A stretch of 64,000 bases of DNA, taken from Pseudolabrys sp. (GTDB lineage Bacteria > Pseudomonadota > Alphaproteobacteria > Rhizobiales > Xanthobacteraceae). Of this stretch, positions 29,463 to 38,091 are shown piece after piece; position 1 is the first letter of the stretch, and each line of letters begins with the position of its first letter. The position numbers and the translations under genes are program-made. The notes under the pieces are model-generated. The model was given only the letters and a program-made list of their open reading frames with translations, made no database searches and was not told the DNA's origin. The stretch covers positions 1 through 64,000 of the forward strand of contig JALHRB010000005.1 in assembly GCA_022841665.1 (NCBI GenBank), written 5' to 3'.

Positions 29463-29567
29463 TGTCATCACCGGGCCGCCGCGAAGCGGCGTGACCCGGT
29501 GATCCCGCTTAGGCGGGCACAGTGCCTTCCTAAGCGGGATGGCCGGGACAAGCCCGGCCATGACAAT
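29463..29567. repeat. Dispersed palindromic repeat, family C, copy 1
   Basis: TGTCATCACCGGGCCGCCGC...GTGACCCGGTGA, then ATCCCGCTTAGGCGGGCACA with TTCCTAAGCGGGAT, then GGCCGGGACAAGCCCGGCCA and TGACA. Related copies are at 34866-34955, 47749-47857 and 52689-52828. It ends 11 bases before the hydrolase gene, so it may affect that gene's translation. Confidence 0.8.
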
Positions 29568-29578
29568 CGAGAGTACGA

Positions 29579-30388
29579 ATGCCTCTTTCCGACTCCGGCT
29601 TCCTCACCATCGGCTCGCAGCGGCTCGAATACCGCATGATCGGCCCACGGCCGGACCAAGCGCCCACCATCGTCATGCTGCACGAAGGCCTCGGCTGCGT
29701 CGGCCTGTGGGGCGACTTTCCCGACAAGGTGCAGCAGGCGACCGGCCTCGGCGTCTTCGTCTATTCGCGCGCCGGTTACGGGCAATCGAGCCCGGTCACG
29801 CTGCCGCGGCCGCTGACCTATATGGAGGACGAGGCGCGCGACTCCGTGCCGGCGCTGCTCGACGCCATCGGCTTTAAGCGCGGCCTTTTGTTCGGGCACA
29901 GCGACGGCGCCTCCATCGCGGCGATCTATGCCGGCACGCATGAGGATCACCGCATCGGCGGGCTGATCCTGATGGCGCCGCACTTCTTCACCGAGGATAT
30001 AAGCATCGCTTCCATCGAGGAAGCGCGCATCGCCTACGAGACCACCGACCTGAAAGCGAAGCTCGCGCGCTGGCACAAGGACCCCGACAATGCCTTCAAG
30101 GGCTGGAACGGCGCCTGGCTCGATCCCGACTTTCGCAAGTGGGACATCACGGAACAGCTCGCCTATATCCGCGTGCCGATCCTGATCGTGCAGGGCGAGG
30201 ACGACCAGTACGGCACGGTGAAGCAGATCGAGGCGGCGCAACAGGAGTGCTACTGCCCGGTCGAGGTGGCGTTATTGCCGGGCGCCAAACACTCGCCGCA
30301 GCGCGAGGCGCCGGAGGCGACGCTGAAAGCGGTCGCGGACTTCACCACGCACGTGGCTAAGATCAACGGCTGGACTGTCACGGCGTAG
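29579..30388 (+). CDS. Alpha/beta hydrolase
   Basis: A 269-residue alpha/beta-fold hydrolase. The oxyanion region is VMLHEGLGCVGLWGDFPDKV, the nucleophile elbow is LLFGHSDGASIAAIYAGTHE with Ser near residue 104, the acid is in VQGEDDQYG near residue 203, and the histidine is in LPGAKHSPQREAPEATL near residue 240. There is no signal peptide. The substrate is unknown; esters or thioesters from the neighbouring aryl-CoA ligase pathway are a reasonable guess. It probably shares a transcript with the ligase and ends at a two-hairpin terminator region (30400-30474). Confidence 0.88.
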   Translation: MPLSDSGFLTIGSQRLEYRMIGPRPDQAPTIVMLHEGLGCVGLWGDFPDKVQQATGLGVFVYSRAGYGQSSPVTLPRPLTYMEDEARDSVPALLDAIGFKRGLLFGHSDGASIAAIYAGTHEDHRIGGLILMAPHFFTEDISIASIEEARIAYETTDLKAKLARWHKDPDNAFKGWNGAWLDPDFRKWDITEQLAYIRVPILIVQGEDDQYGTVKQIEAAQQECYCPVEVALLPGAKHSPQREAPEATLKAVADFTTHVAKINGWTVTA

Positions 30389-30399
30389 TTCTTCCTTCA

Positions 30400-30474
30400 C
30401 CTCTCCCCGTAAACGGGGAGAGGGAAGAAAGGCTGCGGCATAAAAAATGGCCGGGGACTTGCCCCGGCCATTTT
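30400..30474. terminator. Bidirectional terminator between convergent genes
   Basis: The main hairpin at 30444-30474 pairs AAAATGGCCGGGG with CCCCGGCCATTTT (13 bp). It has an A run on the left and a T run on the right, so it works on both strands. A weaker hairpin, CCTCTCCCCGTAAACGGGGA, lies before it at 30400-30422. It separates the hydrolase from the convergent aminotransferase. Confidence 0.85.
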
Positions 30475-30495
30475 AATCTCGTCGGTGCGAAGCGC

Positions 30496-31704
30496 TTACT
30501 CCGCGGCCTTGCGCGCCCCGGCGCCGTGGGCCGAGACGATGTAGTCCATCGCCGCCTGCACGCCGCCCTTCTTGATCGGGATGCCGGCGAGCGACAGCGC
30601 CATCTCGGTGATGCCGAGCGCGCCGATCAGCATGCCGTCGTTGATGTCGCCGAGGTGGCCGATGCGGAAATACTTGCCCGCATATTGGCCGAAGCTGGCG
30701 CCGTAGGAGATGTTGAAGTTCTCCAGCGCCAGCGCGCGGAACTTGTCGGCGTCGTGGCCTTCCGGCAGCAACACCGCGGTGATGGTCGGCGAAACCTGGC
30801 TGATGTTCTTGTTGAGGTTCTCCAGGCCCCAGGCCTTGACCGCGCGGCGGGTGGCTTCCGCCAGCCGCTCATGGCGGGCGAACACGTTGTCGAGCCCTTC
30901 CTCGTGCAGCATTTCGATGCCGGTCGCGAGGCCGTGCAGCATCTGCGTGCCGGGCGTGTAGGGGAAGAAGCCGACCTTGTTCATGTTCAGCATCTCGTCC
31001 CAGGCGAAGAACGACTTCGGCATCTTGGCGGTCTTGTTGGCGGCGATCGCCTTGTCGCTGATTGCGTTGAACGACATGCCGGGCGGCATCATCAGGCCCT
31101 TCTGCGCGCCGCCGACCGAGACGTCGACGCCCCATTCGTCGTGGCGGTAGTCGGCCGAGGCGAGCGAGGAAATGGTGTCGACCATCAGCAGCGCCGGATG
31201 GCCGGCGGCATCGATCGCCTTGCGCACCTCGGCGATCGGCGCCAGCGCGCCGGTCGAGGTTTCGTTGTGCAGGATGCAGACGGCCTTGATCTCTTTCGCC
31301 TTGTCCTCGCGCAGGCGCGCTTCGATCGCCTTCGGATCGGTGCCCTGGCGCCAGTCGGTCGTGATGAATTCCGGCTTGAGGCCGATGCGCTCCGCCATCT
31401 TCTTCCACAGCGTCGCGAACTGGCCGGTCTCGACCATCAGCACTTTGTCGCCGGGCGACATGGTGTTGACCAACGCGGCTTCCCAGGCGCCGGTGCCGGT
31501 GGCGGTGTAGATGATCACCGGGTTGGTGGTCTTGAAGATGGTCTTGATGCCGTCCAGGCAGCGCTTCGCCAGCTTGGCGAATTCCGGACCGCGGTGGTCG
31601 ATGATGGGGGTGTCCATCGCGCGCAAGACGCGGTCGGGCAGCGGCGAGGGCCCCGGGATGTGCAGGAAATGACGCCCCACCGGACGCGAGGAATTCTGAG
31701 CCAT
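30496..31704 (-). CDS. Class V aminotransferase (serine/alanine-glyoxylate type)
   Basis: A PLP enzyme of about 402 residues from MAQNSSRPVGRHFLHIPGPS. GPSPLPDRVLRAM and DHRGPEFAKL are the N-terminal family motifs. TATGTGAWEAALVNTMSPGD binds the cofactor phosphate, LMVDTISSLASADYRHDEWG carries the aspartate, and the Schiff-base lysine is in SVGGAQKGLMMPPGMSF near residue 197. This matches serine-glyoxylate or alanine-glyoxylate aminotransferases of the SgaA type used in photorespiration and the serine cycle. The exact amino donor is not certain. It is divergent from the FAD/Fe-S oxidase gene, which could act in related 2-hydroxyacid metabolism. Confidence 0.9.
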   Translation of the reverse strand: MAQNSSRPVGRHFLHIPGPSPLPDRVLRAMDTPIIDHRGPEFAKLAKRCLDGIKTIFKTTNPVIIYTATGTGAWEAALVNTMSPGDKVLMVETGQFATLWKKMAERIGLKPEFITTDWRQGTDPKAIEARLREDKAKEIKAVCILHNETSTGALAPIAEVRKAIDAAGHPALLMVDTISSLASADYRHDEWGVDVSVGGAQKGLMMPPGMSFNAISDKAIAANKTAKMPKSFFAWDEMLNMNKVGFFPYTPGTQMLHGLATGIEMLHEEGLDNVFARHERLAEATRRAVKAWGLENLNKNISQVSPTITAVLLPEGHDADKFRALALENFNISYGASFGQYAGKYFRIGHLGDINDGMLIGALGITEMALSLAGIPIKKGGVQAAMDYIVSAHGAGARKAAE

Positions 31705-31899
31705 AGGCAATCGCTCCTAATCGCGGCAGCTGAAGGGATTTTCGTGGGTCTGGCCACGGGCCCGTCCCGGCCTTGGGGAGCGGTGCTTGTGGCGTTGAAC
31801 TATGAATGCAACATTGCGGTCAAGCGGTTTTCCGCACAGCAAACAAACCCCTATGCATAGGCCGGAAAAGCCCGAAAAGCCCCGAAATGGACGGAAGCC

Positions 31900-34857
31900 G
31901 TGGCGGTAGTGCGGCCCGGGCTTGAAAGGCGGCTGAAGGCCGAGCTGACGGGGGATGTGCGCTTCGACCGCTTCAGCCGCGGGCGCTACGCGACCGACGC
32001 ATCCCATTACCAGATCATGCCGTTGGGCACGGTCACCCCCCGCACCATCGAAGAAGCCGATCGGGCGATAGCGATTGCCAAGGCGGAAGGCGTGACCGTG
32101 CTGGCGCGCGGCGGCGGCACCTCGCAGAGCGGCCAGACCGTCGGCGAGTCGCTGGTGGTCGACTGCTCGAAATTCCTCACCCGTATTCTCGATCTCGACG
32201 TGAAGGGGAAGCGCTGCACGGTCGAGCCCGGAATCGTGCTCGACGATCTCAACCGCCAGCTCAAAGCGCACGGGCTGTGGTTTCCGGTCGACATCTCGAC
32301 CTCCTCGCGCGCCACGCTCGGCGGCATGGCCGGCAACAATTCGTGCGGCGGCCGCTCGCTGCGCTACGGCACCATGCGCGACAACGTGATCTCGGTCGAA
32401 GCGATCCTGGCGGACGGCACGCTCGGCCATTTCGGCCGCATCGGCGGCAGCCTCAACGACGTGCCGCCGCCGCTGCGGCCGCTGGTCAAGGACCTGCTCG
32501 CGATCGGCGCGCGCGAGGCGTCCGAGATCGAGGCGCGTTTTCCCAAGGTGCAGCGCCGCGTCGGCGGCTACAATCTCGACGCGCTGGTGCAAGGCGCGTA
32601 TCTTGGCAAGAACGACGTCAACCTCGCGCATGTGCTGGTCGGCTCGGAAGGCACGCTCGGTTTCTCGACCCGCATCGAATTGAAGTTGGCGCCGCTGCTC
32701 GGGCGCCGCGCCGTGGGCGCCGTCCACTTCGGCAGCTTCTACGAGGCGATGAATGCCGCGCAGCATCTGGTGCGGCTGAAGCCGATCGCGGTCGAATTGA
32801 TCGACCGCACCATGATCGAGCTGGCGCGCAAGATTCCGATCTTCCAGCCGACGCTGGAGCGATTCGTGCGCGAGACGCCGGAGGCGGTCCTGCTGGTCGA
32901 GTTCGGCGAGGACGACCACGAGGTGAACCTGCGCCTGCTGCGCCAGCTCAAGGAGCTGGTTGGCGACCTTGGCTTCGGGTGGGACAAGCCGGGCGCCAAA
33001 TGGGGCGGCGTGGTCGAGGTGCTCAATCCGGAACTGCAAGCCGCCATCACCGAGGTGCGCACGTCAGGCCTCAACATCATGATGTCGATGAAGGAGGAGG
33101 GGAAGCCCGTCTCCTTCGTCGAGGACTGCGCCGTGCCGCTCGAGCACCTCGCCGACTACACCAGCCGCCTCACCGCGATCTTCGAGAAGCACGGCACGCG
33201 CGGCACCTGGTACGCGCATGCGGGCTCCGGCTGTCTGCACGTGCGGCCGATCCTCAACCTGCGCCAGGAAAAAGACGTCCACGCCATGCGCGCGATCGCG
33301 GAGGAAGCCTTCGCGATGGTGCGCGAGTACAAGGGCTCGCATTCCGGCGAGCACGGCGACGGCCTGGTGCGCTCGGAATTCAACGAGCCCATGTTCGGTG
33401 CGAGACTGGCGCGGGCGTTCGAGGACGTAAAGGATCGTTTCGATCCGGACGGCCTCTACAACCCCGGCAAGGTGGTGCGGCCGCCCAAGTTCGATGACCG
33501 CAGCCTGTTCCGCTACAAGCCGGACTACCGCGGCGAGAACATCAAGACGGAGCTCGACTGGTCGGCGTTCCCGGGCGCCGGCGGCGGTTTCCAGGGCGCG
33601 GTCGAGATGTGCAACAACAACGGCGCCTGCCGCAAGTTGGCCGGCGGCGCCATGTGCCCGAGCTATCGCGTCACGCGCGACGAGCGCGACGTCACGCGCG
33701 GTCGCGCCAACACCTTGCGGCTCGCCGTCACCGGCCAGCTCGGCCCGGACGCGCTCGCTTCCAAGGAAATGGCCGAGACGCTTGCACTGTGCGTCTCCTG
33801 CAAAGCCTGCCGGCGCGAATGCCCGACCGGCGTCGACATGGCGCGCATGAAGATCGAGGTGCAGGCGGCGCGCGTGAAGAAACGCGGCCTGTCGCTGCAT
33901 GACCGGCTGATCGGCTATCTGCCGCGTTATGCGCCCATGGCCGCGAAGCATCCTTATTGGTTCAACCTGCGCAACGACAGTCCGGTGCTGCGCCGCGCCG
34001 CGGAAACTTTCGCCGGATTTTCAAGCCGCCGCAGCCTCCCGAAATGGCGCAAGGACATCTATCGCGACCGCTCGGACTGGCGCTATCCGCCTGCCGGCAG
34101 CAAGGCGCCAGTGCGCGAGGTCGTCTTGTTTGCCGATACCTTCAACCGCTACTTCGAGCGCGAAAACCTCGACGCCGCGCTGAACGTGCTGCTGGCCGGC
34201 GGCTATCATGTGCACGCCGCGCTGCCCAAGGACGGCCATGACCGCCCGCTCTGTTGCGGCCGCACCTTTTTGTCCGCCGGCCTCGTGGACGAAGCGCGCA
34301 AGGAAATGCAGCGCACGCTCGATGCACTCGCGCCCTTCGTGGCGCGCGGCGTGCCGGTGATCGGGCTGGAGCCGAGCTGCCTGTTCTCGTTCCGCGACGA
34401 GGTGCCGGCCTTGCTCAAGGGCGAGGCGGTCGACGCGTTGGCGGCGAACGCGCTGCTGCTGGAGGAGTTCCTCGCGCGCGAGCAGAAAGCTGGCACGCTT
34501 AACCTGCCGCTCACGCCCTTGCCGAGGAAGGCGCTGCTGCACGGCCACTGCCACCAGAAGGCCTTCGACGCCATGGGAGCGGTGGAAAGCGTGCTGCGGC
34601 TGGTGCCCGAGCTTTCGGTCGAGACGGTGGAGTCGAGCTGCTGCGGCATGGCCGGTTCGTTCGGCTACGACGCCGCCACCATCGACGTCTCGCTCAAGAT
34701 GGGCGAGCTGTCTTTGCTGCCGGCCGTGCGCAAGGCGCCTGCCGATGCGCTGGTGGTGGCCGACGGCACCTCCTGCCGGCATCAGATTCATGACGGCGCG
34801 CACCGCGAAGCACTTCACATCGCGCGTGTGCTGGAGATGAGCCTGGCGGCGGGCTGA
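31900..34857 (+). CDS. FAD-linked oxidase with 4Fe-4S and CCG domains (Dld/YdiJ type)
   Basis: A 985-residue fusion that oxidises a 2-hydroxyacid such as D-lactate or D-2-hydroxyglutarate, as E. coli YdiJ does. The start is GTG 31900. Order: a PCMH-type FAD domain (LARGGGTSQSGQTVGESLVV near residue 67, GNNSCGGRSLRYGTMRDNV near 146), the FAD-oxidase C-terminal domain to about 540, then Fe-S ligands in CNNNGACRKLAGGAMCPSYR near residue 570 and CVSCKACRRECPTGVDM near residue 632. Cysteine-rich CCG repeats follow (GHCHQKAFD, ESSCCGMAGSFGYD). It is divergent from the class V aminotransferase and ends before a family C repeat. The domain order is sure; the substrate is not. Confidence 0.92.
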   Translation: MAVVRPGLERRLKAELTGDVRFDRFSRGRYATDASHYQIMPLGTVTPRTIEEADRAIAIAKAEGVTVLARGGGTSQSGQTVGESLVVDCSKFLTRILDLDVKGKRCTVEPGIVLDDLNRQLKAHGLWFPVDISTSSRATLGGMAGNNSCGGRSLRYGTMRDNVISVEAILADGTLGHFGRIGGSLNDVPPPLRPLVKDLLAIGAREASEIEARFPKVQRRVGGYNLDALVQGAYLGKNDVNLAHVLVGSEGTLGFSTRIELKLAPLLGRRAVGAVHFGSFYEAMNAAQHLVRLKPIAVELIDRTMIELARKIPIFQPTLERFVRETPEAVLLVEFGEDDHEVNLRLLRQLKELVGDLGFGWDKPGAKWGGVVEVLNPELQAAITEVRTSGLNIMMSMKEEGKPVSFVEDCAVPLEHLADYTSRLTAIFEKHGTRGTWYAHAGSGCLHVRPILNLRQEKDVHAMRAIAEEAFAMVREYKGSHSGEHGDGLVRSEFNEPMFGARLARAFEDVKDRFDPDGLYNPGKVVRPPKFDDRSLFRYKPDYRGENIKTELDWSAFPGAGGGFQGAVEMCNNNGACRKLAGGAMCPSYRVTRDERDVTRGRANTLRLAVTGQLGPDALASKEMAETLALCVSCKACRRECPTGVDMARMKIEVQAARVKKRGLSLHDRLIGYLPRYAPMAAKHPYWFNLRNDSPVLRRAAETFAGFSSRRSLPKWRKDIYRDRSDWRYPPAGSKAPVREVVLFADTFNRYFERENLDAALNVLLAGGYHVHAALPKDGHDRPLCCGRTFLSAGLVDEARKEMQRTLDALAPFVARGVPVIGLEPSCLFSFRDEVPALLKGEAVDALAANALLLEEFLAREQKAGTLNLPLTPLPRKALLHGHCHQKAFDAMGAVESVLRLVPELSVETVESSCCGMAGSFGYDAATIDVSLKMGELSLLPAVRKAPADALVVADGTSCRHQIHDGAHREALHIARVLEMSLAAG

Positions 34858-34865
34858 CTCTCGAT

Positions 34866-34955
34866 TGTCATGCGCGGGCTTGACCCGCGCATCCCGCTTA
34901 GTTGGGCAACGTGCCTTCCTAAGCGAGATGGCCGGGACAAGCCCGGCCATGACAG
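34866..34955. repeat. Dispersed palindromic repeat, family C, copy 2
   Basis: TGTCATGCGCGGGCTTGACC...CGCGCAT, then CCCGCTTAG paired with CTAAGCGAGA, then GGCCGGGACAAGCCCGGCCA and TGACA. It lies between the oxidase and the convergent outer-membrane-type gene. The second half is nearly identical to copy 1. Confidence 0.78.
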
Positions 34956-34977
34956 AGCTACCGCATTTTAGCCGCGT

Positions 34978-35745
34978 TCAGAACCGCAGGTTCAGCCCGA
35001 GCGTCACCCACTGGGCGTTTTCGCCCGTGATGTTGTGACCCCAGATCACGTCGACGTCGATGTTGTCCATGGGCGTGACGCGTAGGCCGACCTGCGCCTT
35101 CGGCTGGCGGATGGAGTTCGGCGCCGGCGGCGCGTCTTCCTCGACGGCCGGCAGGCGGCCGTATTGCCCATAGACCTCGCCGATCAGCGTGAAGGGCTTC
35201 ATGAAGCTCCACTCGAAGCCGGCGCCCCAGGTCGCGTAGTGGATCTTGGCGACGTTGTCGTACAGCCAGCCACCGTTGACATTGATGCGCAGCGTCTCGG
35301 TCGCCTGAAAGGTGACCGGCACGTTGATAAAGCCGCCGGTGTTGGCGCCGTTGAGCAGATCCCAGGTGCTGCCGCCGGCGATGCCCAGGCCGAAGGGATG
35401 GCCCTCGATCGGGATGATGTTGGCCTTGCCCTTCAGCGTGCCGCTGGTGCCCCAGACGCCGTCGGCGCGCGAGCGCTGCACCTGCGTGCCCAACTCCACC
35501 GGGATGCCAAGGTTGGCCACGCAGGCCGCAAAGGCGACGGCGATCAGGTCATGGTTGGTGGCGAAGGAGGCCCAGGATTCGACCTTGCAGTCGCCCGGCT
35601 TGCCGATCTCGACGTCGTCCACCGCGAAGGCGCCGTTGGCTGCCTGCCCGGTCCGTGGCGCCAAGACGAGCGCGAGCAGGACCAGCCAAACCGACGCCTG
35701 TCGGCCCTGCTTTGACGCCAGCCCCTCACTAAAACCGATTTGCAT
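34978..35745 (-). CDS. Outer-membrane beta-barrel-like protein
   Basis: A 255-residue exported protein I cannot assign to a named family. The signal peptide region is QASVWLVLLALVLAPRTGQA, with cleavage likely after GQA. The mature part has alternating strands typical of a small barrel (INVPVTFQATETLRINVNGG, ATWGAGFEWSFMKPFTLIGE). It ends WVTLGLNLRF with a terminal phenylalanine, the classic signature for insertion by BAM. An early pair of cysteines (GDCKVESW and AACVANLG) could form a disulfide. It stands alone between a repeat and a region of about 190 bp with two hairpins. Confidence 0.75.
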   Translation of the reverse strand: MQIGFSEGLASKQGRQASVWLVLLALVLAPRTGQAANGAFAVDDVEIGKPGDCKVESWASFATNHDLIAVAFAACVANLGIPVELGTQVQRSRADGVWGTSGTLKGKANIIPIEGHPFGLGIAGGSTWDLLNGANTGGFINVPVTFQATETLRINVNGGWLYDNVAKIHYATWGAGFEWSFMKPFTLIGEVYGQYGRLPAVEEDAPPAPNSIRQPKAQVGLRVTPMDNIDVDVIWGHNITGENAQWVTLGLNLRF

Positions 35746-35851
35746 TCCGCCCCACTCGCCCCGCAGGCATCCAGAATCGCAAAGTGATCACACTTTGCCC
35801 GAATGCTAATCGCAAATTGGAATGAATAAAAATAGTTTGTGCAAGCAGAAT

Positions 35852-35882
35852 GACCCGCCCGGAGGGGACAGCCGGGCGGGTC
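35852..35882 (-). terminator. Terminator hairpin downstream of the 35.9-36.2 kb gene
   Basis: GACCCGCCCGG pairs with CCGGGCGGGTC (11 bp). On the minus strand it is followed by ATTCTGCTTGCACAAACTAT, moderately T-rich. A second stem, CGATCGGCG with CGCCGATCG (from about 35883 to 35920), lies between it and the gene. It probably ends the small exported-protein transcript. Confidence 0.6.
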
Positions 35883-35934
35883 GCGATCGGCGCGGGGATG
35901 GACGGGGGCTGACGCCGATCGATGGGGGATTGGG

Positions 35935-36201
35935 TCAATACGGGACCGCGTCGCAGACCTTGACCACGCGCAGGTTGCCCCAGCGGTCGTAGCGCTCAAC
36001 GTAGCGGCAATCCCGGTAATAGGCCGGCGCGGCATAGGCGCTGGAGGCGGCGGCCGCGCCGATCAGGGCGCCGGCGGCCAGACCGATGCCGAGGCCGACG
36101 CCAAAGCGCGGGCGGGCCTGGGCTTCGCCGCCCGCGGCGGCAAGCGCGGTGGCAAGCGTAAGGGCGACGAGGGCGGCGGCGAAGGTTTTGGACTTGGTCA
36201 T
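35935..36201 (-). CDS. Small exported glycine-zipper-like protein
   Basis: An 88-residue protein when started at MTKSKTFAAALVALTLATAL; the track adds MEPA. A signal peptide is clear, with cleavage near AQA. The mature region has a small-residue-rich helix, GVGLGIGLAAGALIGAAAAS, typical of glycine-zipper membrane segments. It is followed by a short aromatic/basic tail, YYRDCRYVERYDRWGNLRVV, with two cysteines (RDC and VKVC). Proteins of this layout are common in Bradyrhizobium relatives and have no known function. It is divergent from the ABC importer. Confidence 0.7.
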   Translation of the reverse strand: MTKSKTFAAALVALTLATALAAAGGEAQARPRFGVGLGIGLAAGALIGAAAASSAYAAPAYYRDCRYVERYDRWGNLRVVKVCDAVPY

Positions 36202-36228
36202 GGCTGGCTCCATCCGGTTGAATGCGAG

Positions 36229-36245
36229 GCGGCCGGTCCGGCCGC
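36229..36245. promoter_or_regulatory. Perfect GC palindrome in a divergent promoter region
   Basis: GCGGCCGGTCCGGCCGC, two 8-bp arms around one T, lies between the small exported protein and the ABC importer, 93 bases before the importer start. A further hairpin, GGCCCCGCCGGGGCC, follows. It could be an operator or only a GC-rich hairpin. Confidence 0.3.
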
Positions 36246-36337
36246 TATAGCCATGGGTCGCAGCGGGCGCGCAAAAGGTTCAAAGGCCCCGCCGGGGCCG
36301 GTTGTCGGGCCGGGGCAGGGGATGACAAAGTGAGGCC

Positions 36338-37333
36338 ATGAAGAAACAGGCATCGGTTCTCTTGGCATTCGCCGCCGCGCTGGGCGCCGCGCAGGCGCAG
36401 CCGCTCGACAAGGTCCGCTTCGGCACCAACTGGGTCGCCCAGGGCGAGCACGGCGGCTACTACCAGGCGGTCGCCGACGGCACCTACCGCAAATACGGGC
36501 TGGACGTGGAGATCGTCCCGGGCGGGCCGAACGTGAACAACCGAATCCTGCTGCCGGTCGGCAAGCTCGACTTCTTCATGAGCGCCAACACGCTGCAATC
36601 CTTCGACGCAGTCGAGCAGGGCATCCCCACCATCGCGGTGGCGGCGAGCTTCCAGAAGGACCCGCAGGTGTTGATCGCCCATCCGGGCAAGGCGGAGAAA
36701 TTCGAAGATCTCAAGAAGCTCACGCTCTTCGTATCGAAGGAAGGCATGGCCAGCTACTTCCAGTGGCTGAAGGCCGACTTCGGCTTCGACGAGTCGAAGG
36801 TGAAGCCCTACACCTTCAACCCGCAGCCCTTCCTTGCCGACAAGAATTCGGCCATGCAGGGCTACGTCACCTCCGAGCCCTTCGCGGTCGAACAGGCGGG
36901 CGGCTTCACGCCGAAGGTGTTCCTGCTCGCCGATCACGGCTTCAATACGTACTCGACGCTGATCGAGACGCGCCGCGACCTGGTCGAGAAGCGGCCCGAC
37001 CTGGTGCAGCGCTTCGTCGATGCTTCGGCCATCGGCTGGTACAACTACCTCTATGGCGACGCGCGGCCGGCAAATGCGCTGATCAAGAAGCACAATCCGG
37101 AGATGAGCGACGCGCTGCTCGCCAACTCGATCGTCAAAATGCGCGAGTACGGCATCGTCGATTCCGGCGACTCGGAAAAGCTCGGCATCGGCGCCATGAC
37201 CGACGCGCACTGGAAGAGCTTCTTCGACAAGATGGTGCGCGCGGGCGCGCTGAAGGCGTCGCTCGACTACAAGCGCGCCTACACGCTGCAATTCGTCAAC
37301 AAGGGCGTCGGCGTGGAGCTGCGGCCGAAATGA
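36338..37333 (+). CDS. ABC transporter substrate-binding protein, NMT1/THI5 type
   Basis: A 331-residue periplasmic binding protein. The signal peptide is KKQASVLLAFAAALGAAQAQ. The mature start LDKVRFGTNWVAQGEHGGYY and then YRKYGLDVEIVPGGPNVNNR are typical of the NMT1/THI5-like fold that binds pyrimidine precursors, nitrate or sulfonates. YVTSEPFAVEQAG near residue 180 is a further conserved element. The subtype cannot be settled: pyrimidine or thiamine precursors, riboflavin-like compounds or taurine are all possible. It overlaps the ATPase gene by ATGA, so the three importer genes are translationally coupled. Confidence 0.9.
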   Translation: MKKQASVLLAFAAALGAAQAQPLDKVRFGTNWVAQGEHGGYYQAVADGTYRKYGLDVEIVPGGPNVNNRILLPVGKLDFFMSANTLQSFDAVEQGIPTIAVAASFQKDPQVLIAHPGKAEKFEDLKKLTLFVSKEGMASYFQWLKADFGFDESKVKPYTFNPQPFLADKNSAMQGYVTSEPFAVEQAGGFTPKVFLLADHGFNTYSTLIETRRDLVEKRPDLVQRFVDASAIGWYNYLYGDARPANALIKKHNPEMSDALLANSIVKMREYGIVDSGDSEKLGIGAMTDAHWKSFFDKMVRAGALKASLDYKRAYTLQFVNKGVGVELRPK

Positions 37334-38091
37334 ATTCGCCGGCGCCGGCCGTCGTCTCGCTGCGCGGCGTCGGCAAGGCGTTCGAGAGCGGCACGGTCGC
37401 GCTCGATCGTTTCGATCTCGATGTCGGCGCGGGCGAGTTCGTCGCGCTGCTGGGACCGTCCGGCTGCGGAAAGTCCACCGCGCTGCGCATCGTCGCTGGG
37501 CTAAGCGTGGCGTCGAAAGGCACGGTGGCCTGGCCGGGCGGCGCCGGACGCATCGGCTTCGTGTTCCAAGAGCCGACACTGATGCCCTGGGCCGACGTCG
37601 CCGCCAATGTGCGGCTGCCGCTCAAGCTCGCGCATATGGACGACGCGGCCGCGGATGCCGCGGTGGCGCGGGCGCTGGCGCGCGTGGGACTCGTGGACTT
37701 CGCGCGCGCTTATCCGCGCGAATTGTCCGGCGGCATGAAGATGCGCGCCTCGATCGCCCGCGCGCTGGTCACCGAGCCCGATTTGCTGCTGATGGACGAG
37801 CCTTTTGCCGCGCTCGACGAGATCACGCGCTTCAAGCTCAACAACGATTTGCTGGCGCTGTGGCAGGAGCTTCGGCGCACGGTCGTTTTCGTGACGCATT
37901 CGGTGTTCGAGTCGGTCTATCTCGCGCAGCGCATCGTGGTGATGACGCCGCGTCCCGGCCGCGTCTTCACCGAGATCGCCATCCCGGCGTCCTATCCGCG
38001 CGACGAACGTTTCCGCACCTCGGCGGAATATGCCGCGCTATGCCGGCGGGTGGCGGAAGCCTTGCAGGGCGCGATGGAGGCCGCCGCATGA
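37330..38091 (+). CDS. ABC transporter ATP-binding protein (nitrate/sulfonate/thiamine-precursor type)
   Basis: A 253-residue ATPase of the SsuB/TauB/ThiZ group. The start is ATG 37330, overlapping the stop of the binding-protein gene; the track start at 36763 is read-through. Walker A is ALLGPSGCGKSTALRIVAGL near residue 43. The Q-loop region is FVFQEPTLMPWADVAANVRL, the signature is ELSGGMKMRASIARAL, Walker B is DLLLMDEPFAALDEITR, and the switch histidine is in VVFVTHSVFESVYLA. All are intact. The stop overlaps the permease start by ATGA. Confidence 0.94.
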   Translation: MNSPAPAVVSLRGVGKAFESGTVALDRFDLDVGAGEFVALLGPSGCGKSTALRIVAGLSVASKGTVAWPGGAGRIGFVFQEPTLMPWADVAANVRLPLKLAHMDDAAADAAVARALARVGLVDFARAYPRELSGGMKMRASIARALVTEPDLLLMDEPFAALDEITRFKLNNDLLALWQELRRTVVFVTHSVFESVYLAQRIVVMTPRPGRVFTEIAIPASYPRDERFRTSAEYAALCRRVAEALQGAMEAAA

